Of a DNA stretch of 64,000 nt, positions 30,899-41,942 are shown piece by piece; the first letter of the stretch is position 1; each line of letters starts with the position of its first letter. The DNA is from a bacterium (GTDB lineage: Bacteria; Pseudomonadota; Gammaproteobacteria; GCA-002705445; GCA-002716945): contig JAPOHH010000005.1 in NCBI GenBank assembly GCA_029979505.1, positions 1 to 64,000 on the forward strand, written 5' to 3'. Below the pieces are notes generated by a model that worked only from the letters and a program-made list of their open reading frames with translations, was not told the DNA's origin and made no database searches. Made by a program: the position numbers and the translations under genes.

Positions 30899-32287
30899 CT
30901 AGAAGAAGCCAATGCTAACCTGAAAAAGCTTTGCTAACTTAGAAAAATCTTTTTTATGTAGCAAGTAAATGATTAGTCGATCGTTACTCAAAATAATTGA
31001 ATCATCGTGAATTAACATTACTTTTCCATCTCTATATATTGCTCCTATCTTACATCCAGAGGGAAGATCTAGTTCAGAAACGTTTCTTTCTACAACTTTA
31101 GAGGTTTTCTTATCACCATGAATTAGAATTTCAAATATCTCAGCCTCTCCAAATCCCAAAGAGTGTACTTTGACAACATCACTTGTTCGAACAGATGTGA
31201 GTAGCGAACCAATTGTTACATCCTCTGGTGAGACAACAATGTCGATTTCCTTTGAAACTAACTTTCTATATGAAAGTTTATTTATTATCGCAATGGATTT
31301 ATTTGCCCCTAAATCTTTTGCTAACTTTGCTGATAGTATATTCATTTGATCATCATTTGTAACACTACAAAAAAAATCAACATTCTCAATGCCTTCATTT
31401 TCTAGCAAAGATTCATCAGAGACATCATCGTTTAATACTACAGTCTCCTCTAAAGATTCTGACAAAAATTTTGATCTAATAAAGTTTTTTTCTACAATTT
31501 TTGTAGAGAATTTTTTTGATAACTCATGTGCTAATGTCATTCCAACATTACCGCCACCAGCAATCATGATATTTTCTATACGAGATTGATTTTTACTTAA
31601 TTCACTTATAAATCTCATATTTTCAGGAGTTGCTAAGAAAAAAACATCATCTCCAATTTCTATAATGGTTGATCCGTTTACAGGGATTGTTTTACGATCA
31701 CGATAAAGCGCTACAACTTTAACATCTACATTAGGAAGATGTTTTTTAAATTCTGATAATTTTTGTCCAGCTAATGGTCCATCTTTTAGGACAGTGGCAC
31801 CTATGACTTGTAATTTTCCATCAGCAAAATCGAATGCCTGAAATGCTCCAGGATGTTCAATAATATTTTTTATAAAATCAGTTACTAACTTACTTGGACT
31901 TATTATCGAATCAATAGAGAATAAATCTAAATCAAAACCTGATGTGCTTACTTGATATTCTGAGTTACGTAATCTTGCTATTACAGTTGGAACATTGAAC
32001 ATATTTTTTGCTAGGTGACAAGACACTAGATTGACTTCATCGCTACCTGTAATAGCAATTAATATATCACAGTCATTTACTTCAGCTTGTTCAAGAATAG
32101 ATGGTGATGATGCATTCCCATGGATTGTTTTAATATCATTATCCTCTTGAAGATCCTCTAATACTGATGAGTCAATATCCACAAGGGTTATATCATTTCC
32201 ATCATCGGTAAGAATCTTTGCTAGCGATGAACCTACCTGTCCTCCACCTAATACTGCTATCTTTTTCATTGGTATGTCTTGGTGCAA
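30899..32287 (-). CDS. trkA: Trk potassium uptake regulatory protein TrkA
   Basis: Duplicated TrkA-N GGGQVGSSLAK / GGGNVGMTLAHEL and TrkA-C domains. Confidence 0.94.
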   Translation of the reverse strand: MHQDIPMKKIAVLGGGQVGSSLAKILTDDGNDITLVDIDSSVLEDLQEDNDIKTIHGNASSPSILEQAEVNDCDILIAITGSDEVNLVSCHLAKNMFNVPTVIARLRNSEYQVSTSGFDLDLFSIDSIISPSKLVTDFIKNIIEHPGAFQAFDFADGKLQVIGATVLKDGPLAGQKLSEFKKHLPNVDVKVVALYRDRKTIPVNGSTIIEIGDDVFFLATPENMRFISELSKNQSRIENIMIAGGGNVGMTLAHELSKKFSTKIVEKNFIRSKFLSESLEETVVLNDDVSDESLLENEGIENVDFFCSVTNDDQMNILSAKLAKDLGANKSIAIINKLSYRKLVSKEIDIVVSPEDVTIGSLLTSVRTSDVVKVHSLGFGEAEIFEILIHGDKKTSKVVERNVSELDLPSGCKIGAIYRDGKVMLIHDDSIILSNDRLIIYLLHKKDFSKLAKLFQVSIGFF

Positions 32288-32325
32288 TTCTACATCATAA
32301 AATATTTAAATTATAATGTTTTATA

Positions 32326-33270
32326 TTAAATGTTTAGCTTTGCATTAATAATCTTTTCCTTAAGTTTTGCATGAGAATTAAACAAATCTCTAGAAGAAAT
32401 AGCCTGTTTACCCTCAAGCTGTAGAATCTCTATCGATAAAAATCCTTCTGATGCCGCTATCACTAATTCGTTTTTATCAAATTTGATAACTTGGCCAGGA
32501 ATAAATTTATGATCAGCAATTGTACATTTTGCCCTTAAGATTTTTATTTGCTCCTCATAAAGATCTATGCGAGCTATTGGCCATATATTTAATGCTCGTA
32601 TTTTGTTGTACATAGATCTCACTGACATTCCCCAGTGCAAGATACCATCTTCTTTTGAGATTTTTCTTGCATAATTTATTTTTTGTAACGGAGGACTTCC
32701 AATAAAATTTTTTTTACACATCAATTCAATTGCCTCTTGGCAATTTTTTACTGCAATACTTGTTAAGCTGTCTTGTACACTCATACAGTCATCTAGTTCT
32801 TTAATAGTATATTCTTCTGTTAAAATAATTTTACCATCATCAAGCTTTTCATTTATTTCAAAAAATGTGATGCCAGTTACTTGTTCATTATTCATGATTG
32901 CATGTTGGACAGGTGCAGCACCGCGATAATTTGGCAACAGAGAACAATGTAGATTCATAATTCCTGTTTTAAACTTTTTAATAATTTCTTTTGGAATTAT
33001 TTTTCCATAGGCATATATAAAGCCTAGATCTACATTCTTAATTACTGAATCAGAAAAAATATTCTCATCAAGTGTTGATGGAGTAATGCATTGAATATTA
33101 TTTTTCTTACAATATTCATATATAGGTGTATTAACCAACTTTCCTCTTCTATTTTTTTTTGCCCCTTGCGTTACTACCAATGAAACAACATGCCCCAATG
33201 AAATAATTTTTTCTAATAATGGTATAGAATAATACGGACTACCAAAGAATATAATTTCAAGTTTAGTCAC
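32326..33270 (-). CDS. fmt: Methionyl-tRNA formyltransferase
   Basis: IFFGSPYYSIPLL, MNLHCSLLPNYRGAAPVQHAI, GITFFEI. Confidence 0.96.
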   Translation of the reverse strand: MTKLEIIFFGSPYYSIPLLEKIISLGHVVSLVVTQGAKKNRRGKLVNTPIYEYCKKNNIQCITPSTLDENIFSDSVIKNVDLGFIYAYGKIIPKEIIKKFKTGIMNLHCSLLPNYRGAAPVQHAIMNNEQVTGITFFEINEKLDDGKIILTEEYTIKELDDCMSVQDSLTSIAVKNCQEAIELMCKKNFIGSPPLQKINYARKISKEDGILHWGMSVRSMYNKIRALNIWPIARIDLYEEQIKILRAKCTIADHKFIPGQVIKFDKNELVIAASEGFLSIEILQLEGKQAISSRDLFNSHAKLKEKIINAKLNI

Positions 33271-33803
33271 TTTATATATGGATTGACTGTTCTTTTAATT
33301 TGTGTGGAATGTTGTTTTTGTTTCACAAGACCTTTTTCAATCTTAGATTTTTTCATATCAGATAAATAATCTACAAATAGTTTTCCATCCAAATGATCAA
33401 TTTCATGTTGTATACATACAGCTAACAACTCAGATGCCTCGTCTTCAAATTCTTTACCATTAACATCCTGGGCTTGATATCTAATATAATTGTACCTCTC
33501 TACCTTTTCATAAAAACCAGGGACTGATAAACATCCTTCATCAAACAGTATTGGGTCTTTTTTCTCAATAATTATTGGATTAATGAGTACCATTTGGTTG
33601 TCTTGTTCTTTTGAGACATCAATCGTTATAACCCTTGTAGCAACATTTATCTGTATCGCAGATAACCCAATGCCTTTTTCGAAATACATAGTCTCAAACA
33701 TGTCAGAAACAAGTGTTTTCAAATCATCATTAAACAAATCATGATTAGGGCACTTTTGTCTCAATCTATTATCAGGATAATGTAAAATTGTTCTTAATGT
33801 CAT
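33267..33803 (-). CDS. def: Peptide deformylase
   Basis: GIGLSAIQI, EGCLSVPG, QHEIDHLDGKLF. Confidence 0.96.
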   Translation of the reverse strand: MTLRTILHYPDNRLRQKCPNHDLFNDDLKTLVSDMFETMYFEKGIGLSAIQINVATRVITIDVSKEQDNQMVLINPIIIEKKDPILFDEGCLSVPGFYEKVERYNYIRYQAQDVNGKEFEDEASELLAVCIQHEIDHLDGKLFVDYLSDMKKSKIEKGLVKQKQHSTQIKRTVNPYIK

Positions 33804-33883
33804 TTTTTTAATCTAATATCTTGTACTTATTGTTATTTTGATAGTATAAAGTAAAAAAAAGAATAATTAAGCCTAGGATAGCT

Positions 33884-36199
33884 ATGAAAAACTTGATGAT
33901 AGTAGAATCACCAACAAAGGTTAAGAGCATTGAAAAGTTCTTAGGCCCTGATTTTAAAGTAATTGCTTCTGTTGGTCATGTTAGGGACCTTGTATCTTCG
34001 GCCAGAAAAGGAATAAATGTTGATGATGGTTTTAAGCCTGTTTGGAAAGTATCAAATAATAAGAAAACAGTTATAGATGATATTAAGAAGTATACAAAAG
34101 ATGCCGATGTAATTTATTTTGCTACTGACCCTGATAGAGAAGGTGAGGCAATATCGAAGCATCTCTATGATATTCTAGATAAGGCAAAGATCCTAAAGGA
34201 TAAGGAAACCCATCGTGTTGTTTTCAATGAGATTACTAAAAATGCGGTCACAGATGCACTAAAGAAGCCTAGGTCAATTTCAACATCATTATGGGATGCA
34301 TATCTTGCACGAAGAACGCTTGATTATCTAATGGGATATGATATCTCAGAATTTTTATGGAAAAAAGTTAGTCGAGATGCAAGAGCTGGAAGAGTTCAAA
34401 GCCCGGCTTTAAGACTGATAATGGAGCGTGAAATCAAAATAAATGAATTCAATCCTATTGAATATTGGAATATTTTTGCAAATGTTTCAAATAGTAAAAA
34501 AGATATACAAATTGAGTTATCTCACATAGAGGGAGAGAAAATAAAAAAGGATAACATAACTAATATATCCAATTCAGGTGATGCAGAGGAAATAAAATCA
34601 AGAATAGAAAAGTATAAAAGTATAAAAGTTACAAATATTAAAGAAGGACAGAGGAAAACCAAACCAAAGGCCCCATTTACGACTGCCTCTCTTCAGCAAA
34701 CAGCATACACAAGCCTTGGGTTATCCGTAAAACAAACTTCAGCTATAGCTCAAAGGCTTTATCAAGGCATGGATATAGGGACAGGGCAGTCAGAGGGTCT
34801 AATTAGTTACATGAGGACAGACTCAACTAATCTCTCTAAAGATGCTCTTGATGACATATCATCATACTTACAAAAAAATCATCCTGGCCTTGCTGAAAGC
34901 CAAACAAGAGTATACAAGAGTAAATCAAAAAATGCTCAAGAAGCTCATGAAGCAATAAGACCTACGTCTATGAAAAATACGCCTGTTAGTGTAAAAAAAT
35001 ATTTAGAAGAAAATGATTTTAAACTATATGATTTAATTTGGAAAAGGGCTTTAGCGTCTCAAATGAAAGACTCCATAAGCAAAACTGTATCAGTTGAATT
35101 ATCAATGGATAATGAGTTCACTTTCAAATACTCCGGCTCATATCTTGAATACCCAGGGTTTAAAGAAATATATAGCTTCAGTGATAATGATGAGAAAGAA
35201 AAAGATAATAAAAAAATACTTGAGAGCTTAAAGGTAGATGATGAACTGATGCTTAGTACTATTGACATTGAACAGAAATTTACACAACCTCCTGCAAGAT
35301 ATAACCAAGCAAGTCTCATACAGGCTTTGGAAGAACTTGGTATTGGCAGACCATCGACATACGTGACAATAATTAATAAAATAATGGAAAGCAATTACGT
35401 TGATCCTGAAAAAAGTAATTTCCAGCCAACAGCACTAGCAAAAGTCGTTTACGAAACTCTGATTAACCATTTTAAAGATGACTTAGTTGATTATGAATTC
35501 ACTGCAAGACTTGAGGAAGATTTAGATAAAATAGCTAACGGAGAGAAAGAGTACATGGAGTGTGTCGAAACTACATATAAACCTTTTAAAACAAACCTTG
35601 ATGACAAAATTAAAACAGTTGATATTTCAGAACAAAGAGAGTTAAAAGATTTAGGATTTCATCCAGAAACTAAAAGGCCTGTAACAGTAAGATTAACTAG
35701 ATATGGTCCCACTATTCAGATGGGTACAAAAGAAGATGAAGAAAAACCAAAATGGGCAGCACTTACACCGGAACAAAAGAAAAATATCGACTCTATTACA
35801 CTTGACGATGCGATACGTTTGTTTAAGTTACCTGAAAAAATTGGAGAGTTTGAACATGAAGATATACTAATAAATATCGGGCCATTTGGACCATATGTAA
35901 AATGTGGCAAAACAAATGTTTCTATGAAAGACATTGATATTTTTTCACTAAGTGAATCTGATGCAATTGTAAAAATTGAAGAAAAAAGAGAAATTGATGC
36001 TAATAGAGAAATAAATATTTTTGAATCATCTGGTATAAAAGTTCTTAATGGAATGTATGGTCCTTATGTAACGGATGGCAAAAAGAATGCACGTATACCA
36101 AAAGATGTTGATCCTAAAACATTGGATGAGATGACATGTGTTGAGATGATTAAAAACGCTCCAAAAAGAAGAGCTCGAAGAGCTCGATCTAAAAAATGA
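33884..36199 (+). CDS. topA: DNA topoisomerase I
   Basis: VESPTKVKSIEKFLG, TDPDREGEAIS, SYMRTDSTNLS; C-terminal topoisomerase repeats and RRARRARSKK tail. Confidence 0.97.
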   Translation: MKNLMIVESPTKVKSIEKFLGPDFKVIASVGHVRDLVSSARKGINVDDGFKPVWKVSNNKKTVIDDIKKYTKDADVIYFATDPDREGEAISKHLYDILDKAKILKDKETHRVVFNEITKNAVTDALKKPRSISTSLWDAYLARRTLDYLMGYDISEFLWKKVSRDARAGRVQSPALRLIMEREIKINEFNPIEYWNIFANVSNSKKDIQIELSHIEGEKIKKDNITNISNSGDAEEIKSRIEKYKSIKVTNIKEGQRKTKPKAPFTTASLQQTAYTSLGLSVKQTSAIAQRLYQGMDIGTGQSEGLISYMRTDSTNLSKDALDDISSYLQKNHPGLAESQTRVYKSKSKNAQEAHEAIRPTSMKNTPVSVKKYLEENDFKLYDLIWKRALASQMKDSISKTVSVELSMDNEFTFKYSGSYLEYPGFKEIYSFSDNDEKEKDNKKILESLKVDDELMLSTIDIEQKFTQPPARYNQASLIQALEELGIGRPSTYVTIINKIMESNYVDPEKSNFQPTALAKVVYETLINHFKDDLVDYEFTARLEEDLDKIANGEKEYMECVETTYKPFKTNLDDKIKTVDISEQRELKDLGFHPETKRPVTVRLTRYGPTIQMGTKEDEEKPKWAALTPEQKKNIDSITLDDAIRLFKLPEKIGEFEHEDILINIGPFGPYVKCGKTNVSMKDIDIFSLSESDAIVKIEEKREIDANREINIFESSGIKVLNGMYGPYVTDGKKNARIPKDVDPKTLDEMTCVEMIKNAPKRRARRARSKK

Positions 36200-36741
36200 T
36201 CCCCAAAGCTGACACGTTAGAAGCATCGAATATAATTAAAGAGGGAGGTATAGTGATATATCCGACTGAGGGTATATATGGGTTAGGCTGTGATCCGCTT
36301 AACAGTGATAGCGTTGACAATATATTTCAACTAAAGGGAAGAGAATACGACAAACGCTTCATTATATTAAGTTCAAGCATAGGATTCTTAAATGGTATCA
36401 TCGATAGTTCTTTAGGTGATGATGCAAGGCTTAATTCTAATGATTTTCTTACATGGATTGTACCAGCTAATAACAACTGTCCGCCATGGTTGAAAAGCAA
36501 AAATAATGTTGCAATTAGAATAACTCAACACCCAGTGGTGGTGGATTTATGTAACAAATTACAAGGTCCAATAATTTCTACAAGCGCCAATTATTCGGGC
36601 CAAAAATATATAAATGATATAACTATAATTGAAGAATTATTTGATGGAAAAGTAAGTTGTATTGTTAATGGTAAGCTTGGTGACGAAAAAAAACCATCCA
36701 GCATTATAGATATCATCTCGAATGAAGTATTAAGAGGATAA
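36196..36741 (+). CDS. tsaC: L-threonylcarbamoyladenylate synthase (Sua5/YrdC family)
   Basis: GGIVIYPTEGIYGLGCDP, STSANYSGQ. Confidence 0.9.
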   Translation: MIPKADTLEASNIIKEGGIVIYPTEGIYGLGCDPLNSDSVDNIFQLKGREYDKRFIILSSSIGFLNGIIDSSLGDDARLNSNDFLTWIVPANNNCPPWLKSKNNVAIRITQHPVVVDLCNKLQGPIISTSANYSGQKYINDITIIEELFDGKVSCIVNGKLGDEKKPSSIIDIISNEVLRG

Positions 36742-36743
36742 AA

Positions 36744-37628
36744 ATGAGAACAAAGGAAATAAAAAAATCTTTTAAAAAAACTCAAAGTGAAATAATAAAA
36801 AAACTTATTAACCTTGATACATCTTGCAAGATACATGATGTCATATGGAAACATAAACAAGGAGGCGGTGGAAAAAGCTGTGAGATAATAGGAAAAAAAT
36901 ATATCGAAAAAGCTGCTGTTAATTTCTCGAGCATCACAGGCCAACATTTGCCAGTAAGTGCATTAGAAAAGACTGGCATGAAGGGTTTAAAAAGTTTCAA
37001 CGCAACTGGAGTATCAGTCATAGTGCATCCATGGAATCCTAAGATTCCATGCTCACATATGAACATAAGGTTTTTTGAAGCAAGTATAGGTTCTAAAAAT
37101 GTTTGGTGGTTTGGTGGAGGATTTGATCTAACGCCCTACTTCATAGGAAAGAAAGACATATTATTCTGGAAGAACGCTGCAAAAGCATTATGCGATAGAT
37201 ATAATAAAAGTTTTTACAAAGAATATAGCAATACTTGTAATAATTATTTTTACTTGCCACATAGAAAGGAGCCACGAGGCATAGGAGGGATTTTCTATGA
37301 TCAACTTAATAGGCTTGATTACACGCAATGTAAAGATTTTTCTTTGGAGTGTGCTGAGATATTTATCGATTCATATTCAACTCTATTTAATAAAAAGAAA
37401 CTTTTAAAATTTACAAAAAAAGAAAGAGCGTTTCAGCTTTATAGAAGAGGGAGATACGTTGAATTCAACTTACTTTATGATAGAGGTACATTATTTGGAT
37501 TACAGTCAGGAGGTAGATCAGAATCTATATTAATGTCTATGCCGCCGATTGTTTCATGGAACAAGGATTATGATTTTAAACATTATGAAAATAAATTATT
37601 AAAAATGTTCGAACTAGCTAGAAAGTAA
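36744..37628 (+). CDS. hemF: Oxygen-dependent coproporphyrinogen III oxidase
   Basis: GKSCEIIG, HPWNPKIPCSHMNIRFFE, WWFGGGFDLTPY, GRYVEFNLLYDRGTLFGLQSGGRSESILMSMPP. Confidence 0.97.
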   Translation: MRTKEIKKSFKKTQSEIIKKLINLDTSCKIHDVIWKHKQGGGGKSCEIIGKKYIEKAAVNFSSITGQHLPVSALEKTGMKGLKSFNATGVSVIVHPWNPKIPCSHMNIRFFEASIGSKNVWWFGGGFDLTPYFIGKKDILFWKNAAKALCDRYNKSFYKEYSNTCNNYFYLPHRKEPRGIGGIFYDQLNRLDYTQCKDFSLECAEIFIDSYSTLFNKKKLLKFTKKERAFQLYRRGRYVEFNLLYDRGTLFGLQSGGRSESILMSMPPIVSWNKDYDFKHYENKLLKMFELARK

Positions 37629-38090
37629 GCTATCTACTAGCTTAATATTTTTTTCTTTCTCATCTTCTTTTAAATTTACAATCGCAGTAGTAAGTCGTGA
37701 TACACAATTCATCTTGCCTGCTTCATTAAATATTTCGATATTCCATACATGTACAGATTTGCCAAGTGCAACAGCTTTAGTTATACCTGTAACTATACCA
37801 GATCGAACTGGCCTTATGTGGTTTGCATTGATTTCTAGGCCTACAGCTTTTTGTTTTTTCATATCAAGGCATAGATTTGAGGCAATACTACCAAGGGCTT
37901 CCGCTAGCACACAAGAAGCACCTCCATGTAACACACCTCTAGATTGTCGTGTAAAGTCCTCAACAGGCATAGTAGCAGTTATTGAGTCGTCAGTAATTTC
38001 TGTAAACTTTATGCCTAAATGCTTATTTAAATTGTTATCCCTCAGAGCAATTACGTGCTTAAGAGTATAATTTTCATGCCAAATTCTCAT
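37614..38090 (-). CDS. Hotdog-fold thioesterase (PaaI/MenI-like)
   Basis: DFTRQSRGVLHGGASCVLAEALGSIAS, GLEINANHIRPV. Confidence 0.85.
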   Translation of the reverse strand: MRIWHENYTLKHVIALRDNNLNKHLGIKFTEITDDSITATMPVEDFTRQSRGVLHGGASCVLAEALGSIASNLCLDMKKQKAVGLEINANHIRPVRSGIVTGITKAVALGKSVHVWNIEIFNEAGKMNCVSRLTTAIVNLKEDEKEKNIKLVDSLLSS

Positions 38091-38144
38091 CTAAAACCCT
38101 CATATGTTAAAACTTGATAGATTAATATATCATCTTCTCTTAAA

Positions 38145-39161
38145 ATGAAAAGGCAAATGAAAAACTTATCAAAGCAAAATTTTCCCAAACTAAGAATGCG
38201 TAGACTTAGAAGTTCCGATAGTATTCGTAAGTTAGTTATGGATACCTCATTATCACCTCATAACCTCATACAACCTATGTTTGTTATAGAAGGTAAAAAT
38301 AAAACAGAAAAAATTAACTCACTACCAGGTATTTATAGATACTCTGTAGATAATCTTCTAAAAGAAATAAAAAAGATGATGTCGCTAGGAATAATTGCAA
38401 TAGCATTATTTCCAAAAATTTCAAACAAATTTAAAACAGAAGATGGAAGTGAAGCGTTTAATGAAAATGGTCTTATTCAAGATTGTATCAAGCGAGTAAA
38501 ATATAAATTTCCAAATTTAGTTGTAATAAGCGATGTAGCTCTGGACCCTTTCACATCTCATGGTCAAGATGGCGTTCTAGACAAGACAGGTTATATATTA
38601 AATGATGCAACTAATGCTATTCTACTTAAACAAGCGCTTAGCCATGCTGCGGCTGGATCAGATATTATTGCTCCGTCAGATATGATGGATGGAAGGATAA
38701 AAGTCATTAGAAATGGATTAGAAAGAAATAGATTCTTTAATACAAAACTACTCTCTTACTCAGCAAAGTATGCATCTAACTACTACGGTCCATTTAGAGA
38801 TGCAGTTGGTTCAGCATCTTCACTCGGAAAAGCAGATAAGAAAACTTATCAAATGGATTATTCTAATAAAACTGAAGCCTTAAGAGAAGTTGATTTAGAT
38901 CTTAGAGAAGGGGCGGACATTGTTATGGTTAAACCTGCACTACCATACTTAGACATAATATCATCTATTAAAGAATCTTTTAAAATACCAGTGTTTGCAT
39001 ACCATGTCAGTGGTGAATATTTAATGATAAAAGCAGCTGCTAGAAATAAAACTATTAATGAAAAAGCTCTTGTAATAGAGACTTTGACTTCTATACGCAG
39101 GGCTGGAGCGTCATCGATTCTTACTTATTATGCTAAAGAAGTTGCGAAATGGCTAAGCTAA
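38145..39161 (+). CDS. hemB: Delta-aminolevulinic acid dehydratase (Mg-type metal motif)
   Basis: SDVALDPFTSHGQDGVLD, APSDMMDGRI, YSAKYASNYYGPFRDA, HVSGEY. Confidence 0.96.
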   Translation: MKRQMKNLSKQNFPKLRMRRLRSSDSIRKLVMDTSLSPHNLIQPMFVIEGKNKTEKINSLPGIYRYSVDNLLKEIKKMMSLGIIAIALFPKISNKFKTEDGSEAFNENGLIQDCIKRVKYKFPNLVVISDVALDPFTSHGQDGVLDKTGYILNDATNAILLKQALSHAAAGSDIIAPSDMMDGRIKVIRNGLERNRFFNTKLLSYSAKYASNYYGPFRDAVGSASSLGKADKKTYQMDYSNKTEALREVDLDLREGADIVMVKPALPYLDIISSIKESFKIPVFAYHVSGEYLMIKAAARNKTINEKALVIETLTSIRRAGASSILTYYAKEVAKWLS

Positions 39162-39955
39162 ATTTTGCTGTAATAGGTAACCCTATTAACCACAGCTTGT
39201 CTCCAGCAATACACAAATATTTTGCCTCACAATTTAATTTAAATGATTTCGTGTACGATAAAATAGAGACGACCCAAGATAATTTAGGTAAGACCATAGA
39301 AGCCTTTTTTTCATGTGGAGGCAAAGGTTTAAATATAACAATTCCTTTTAAAATACATGCATTTAATATCTGTCATTTACTAGATACGTCAGCTATCCAG
39401 TGTGGGAGTGTAAACACACTTATGAGTGAGTCAAATAAAATTAAAGGTTTCAATACAGATGGTATAGGTTTTCTCGATGATTTAAACCAGAAAGGAATTG
39501 AATATAATAATTCAAATATACTAATTATTGGTGCCGGAGGATCTGCAATGAGTATAATAAGTTCTATCCTTCAAAAATCAAAAAAATCAAATATTTCAGT
39601 TTTCAATAGAACAAAAATTAATGCTGAAAATTTAATAAAACTCTTTAACAATAATAAACTAAATTTGCATGACCATGATACATGTTATGATTTAGTTGTA
39701 AACACCACACCTATAAGCATGTCTGAAGAAAAGATAAATCTACCTAATAAATTGATTAGATCAAAGACGATTTGCTATGATCTATTTTATAACAGCAAAA
39801 GAACGTCATTCCAATCCTGGGCTTACGATAACGGTGCAGAAAGATGTTATGACGGGCTAGGAATGTTAATTCAACAAGCAAAACACTCATTCACAATATG
39901 GAATAACTTGACTCCTGAGATAAACGGTTTAGAGGATAAATTAAGAAAACTCTAA
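39149..39955 (+). CDS. aroE: Shikimate dehydrogenase
   Basis: VIGNPINHSLSPAIHKYF, GLNITIPFK, FNTDGIGFLDDL, IIGAGGSAMS. Confidence 0.95.
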   Translation: MAKLNFAVIGNPINHSLSPAIHKYFASQFNLNDFVYDKIETTQDNLGKTIEAFFSCGGKGLNITIPFKIHAFNICHLLDTSAIQCGSVNTLMSESNKIKGFNTDGIGFLDDLNQKGIEYNNSNILIIGAGGSAMSIISSILQKSKKSNISVFNRTKINAENLIKLFNNNKLNLHDHDTCYDLVVNTTPISMSEEKINLPNKLIRSKTICYDLFYNSKRTSFQSWAYDNGAERCYDGLGMLIQQAKHSFTIWNNLTPEINGLEDKLRKL

Positions 39956-40468
39956 AAAGTCATTCTTTGTATTAACATAATGTTGAGCAGAATATTTTAA
40001 AAACTCAATCTCAGAGATTTTTAATGGTCTAATTTTCTTACATGGAGAGCCCATGTAAAGGTAGCCTGATTCTAGGATTTTCCCTGAGGGTACCAGAGAT
40101 TTTGCACCTATAATTACATTTGACTGAATTATTGAGCCATCAAGTAGCACACTGCCCATTCCAATCAATGCCATATCTTTAATCGTACACGCATGAATTA
40201 CGCATGCATGTCCTATAGTTACATCAGATCCAATAGTGCATGGGTAGCCTGAAGAGTAATCGCTTTTATGTGTGACATGGACAATACTGCCATCTTGCAA
40301 ATTTGTTCTACTTCCTATAGTAATCGGATTTATATCTCCTCTTACTACTGATTGAGGCCATATGCTCACATCATCTCCGAGTGAAACATCCCCAATAACT
40401 GTTGCTTGTTCATCAACAAATACATGATTTCCAAGTGACGGGGTAAATTCTTTAAATTTTCTTATCAT
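39941..40468 (-). CDS. Gamma carbonic anhydrase family protein (hexapeptide repeat)
   Basis: VFVDEQATVIGDVSLGDDVSIWPQSVVRGD, IGHACVIHACTI. Confidence 0.92.
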   Translation of the reverse strand: MIRKFKEFTPSLGNHVFVDEQATVIGDVSLGDDVSIWPQSVVRGDINPITIGSRTNLQDGSIVHVTHKSDYSSGYPCTIGSDVTIGHACVIHACTIKDMALIGMGSVLLDGSIIQSNVIIGAKSLVPSGKILESGYLYMGSPCKKIRPLKISEIEFLKYSAQHYVNTKNDFLEFS

Positions 40469-40534
40469 AATGTATGTTTAAATAATTATGTAAAAACTAT
40501 ATCATAGTCAAAAAATTAAAAGTAGGAGTAGATA

Positions 40535-41083
40535 ATGAGCGAAAAAATGATAATGCGTGTAGGTGAGGCTCTTGTAGCAGGGGGGCCGGCTGGAACAGCT
40601 GCGGAGCCTGAAGTAATCATTGGAGAACTAGATGGGCCCTTTGGTACTGCTTTTGCAAATCTTTTAGGTGACCAAGCAAAAGGGCATTCAAAAGTACTAG
40701 CAATTATGAACACAGATATCATGGTTAAACCAGCAACGTTAATGGTAAGTAAAGTGTCAGTGGATAATACTAGATATACAAATATATTAATGGGGACTGT
40801 TCAAGGTGCTATTGCGAATGGTGTTTTGGATTCAGTTAGAGACGGAATTATTGATAAAAATAAAGCTAATGAGCTTGGTATTATAGTCTCTGTTTGGCTT
40901 AATCCAAGCGTGTCTAAAGATGATAACTTAGACCATAAAATACTTTTTGATATTCATAGAAAGGCAACATATCAAGCAATTAAGAAAGCTATGAATAATG
41001 AACCATCAATTGATTGGTTATTAGAAAATCAAGATGATTTGATTCATAAGTATTATCAAATGGGCCTTGATGGAAAAATATAA
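40535..41083 (+). CDS. Formaldehyde-activating enzyme (Fae) family protein
   Basis: VGEALVAGG...IIGELDGPFGTAFANLL...GHSKVLAIM...KPATLMVSKV...GTVQGAIANGVLDSVRDGII resembles Fae throughout; GGAG Shine-Dalgarno upstream. Confidence 0.85.
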   Translation: MSEKMIMRVGEALVAGGPAGTAAEPEVIIGELDGPFGTAFANLLGDQAKGHSKVLAIMNTDIMVKPATLMVSKVSVDNTRYTNILMGTVQGAIANGVLDSVRDGIIDKNKANELGIIVSVWLNPSVSKDDNLDHKILFDIHRKATYQAIKKAMNNEPSIDWLLENQDDLIHKYYQMGLDGKI

Positions 41084-41942
41084 AGTGATGGAACAAATTA
41101 ATAACTATTTGTTGTTAATGAGACTTAACAAACCAATAGGAATTTATTTATTATTATGGCCGATGCTGTGGGCATTTTTTATTGCATCGAATGGCCAACC
41201 TAATCTATTTATCATGTTTCTGTTCATAGTAGGTGTTATTCTGACTAGATCAGCAGGTTGCGTTATTAATGACTTTTTTGATAAAGAAATTGATTCTAAA
41301 GTGGAAAGAACAAAAGAAAGGGTACTTGCAAACGGCAAAGTAAGTACTAGCGAAGCTCTGATTTTATTTTTTTTTCTTATTTCCTTATGCATTTTATTGC
41401 TCCTAATGATTGGGTTTGATATTTTAATTTATGCAATAATATCATTTTGCTTATTAGTGATTTATCCATTATCAAAAAGAGTTATCAAAATTCCACAACT
41501 AATCTTAGGAATAGCTTTTGGTTCAAGTATCCCAATGGTATACATTGCTGAAATAGGTGAGGTAACTGCGTCGTGCATGCTATTATATCTTGCTACAATA
41601 TCATGGGCTATAGCATATGACACCTACTATGCTATTGCAGACAAAACAGATGATTTAAAAATAGGAAACAAATCATCTGCCATCCTATTTGGCTCAAAAG
41701 ATATAAGCTATCCTTTCAACCTTCATGTAATAACTATAACCTTGTTATTTACAGTTGGAATAATAAATAACCTTGAATTATTTTTTTATATATCTCTACT
41801 AATTGCTCTTATGTTATCTGTTTATCAGAAGATACTCGCTGCAAAAAGAATACCTTATCAATGCATATCTGCATTTGAAAATAATAATTATTTTGGATTA
41901 ATAATCTTTTTTGGACTACTATTAAGCTACATTTATGAATAA
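41067..41942 (+). CDS. ubiA: 4-hydroxybenzoate polyprenyltransferase
   Basis: [74 protein letters not shown]. Confidence 0.95.
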   Translation: MMEKYKVMEQINNYLLLMRLNKPIGIYLLLWPMLWAFFIASNGQPNLFIMFLFIVGVILTRSAGCVINDFFDKEIDSKVERTKERVLANGKVSTSEALILFFFLISLCILLLLMIGFDILIYAIISFCLLVIYPLSKRVIKIPQLILGIAFGSSIPMVYIAEIGEVTASCMLLYLATISWAIAYDTYYAIADKTDDLKIGNKSSAILFGSKDISYPFNLHVITITLLFTVGIINNLELFFYISLLIALMLSVYQKILAAKRIPYQCISAFENNNYFGLIIFFGLLLSYIYE

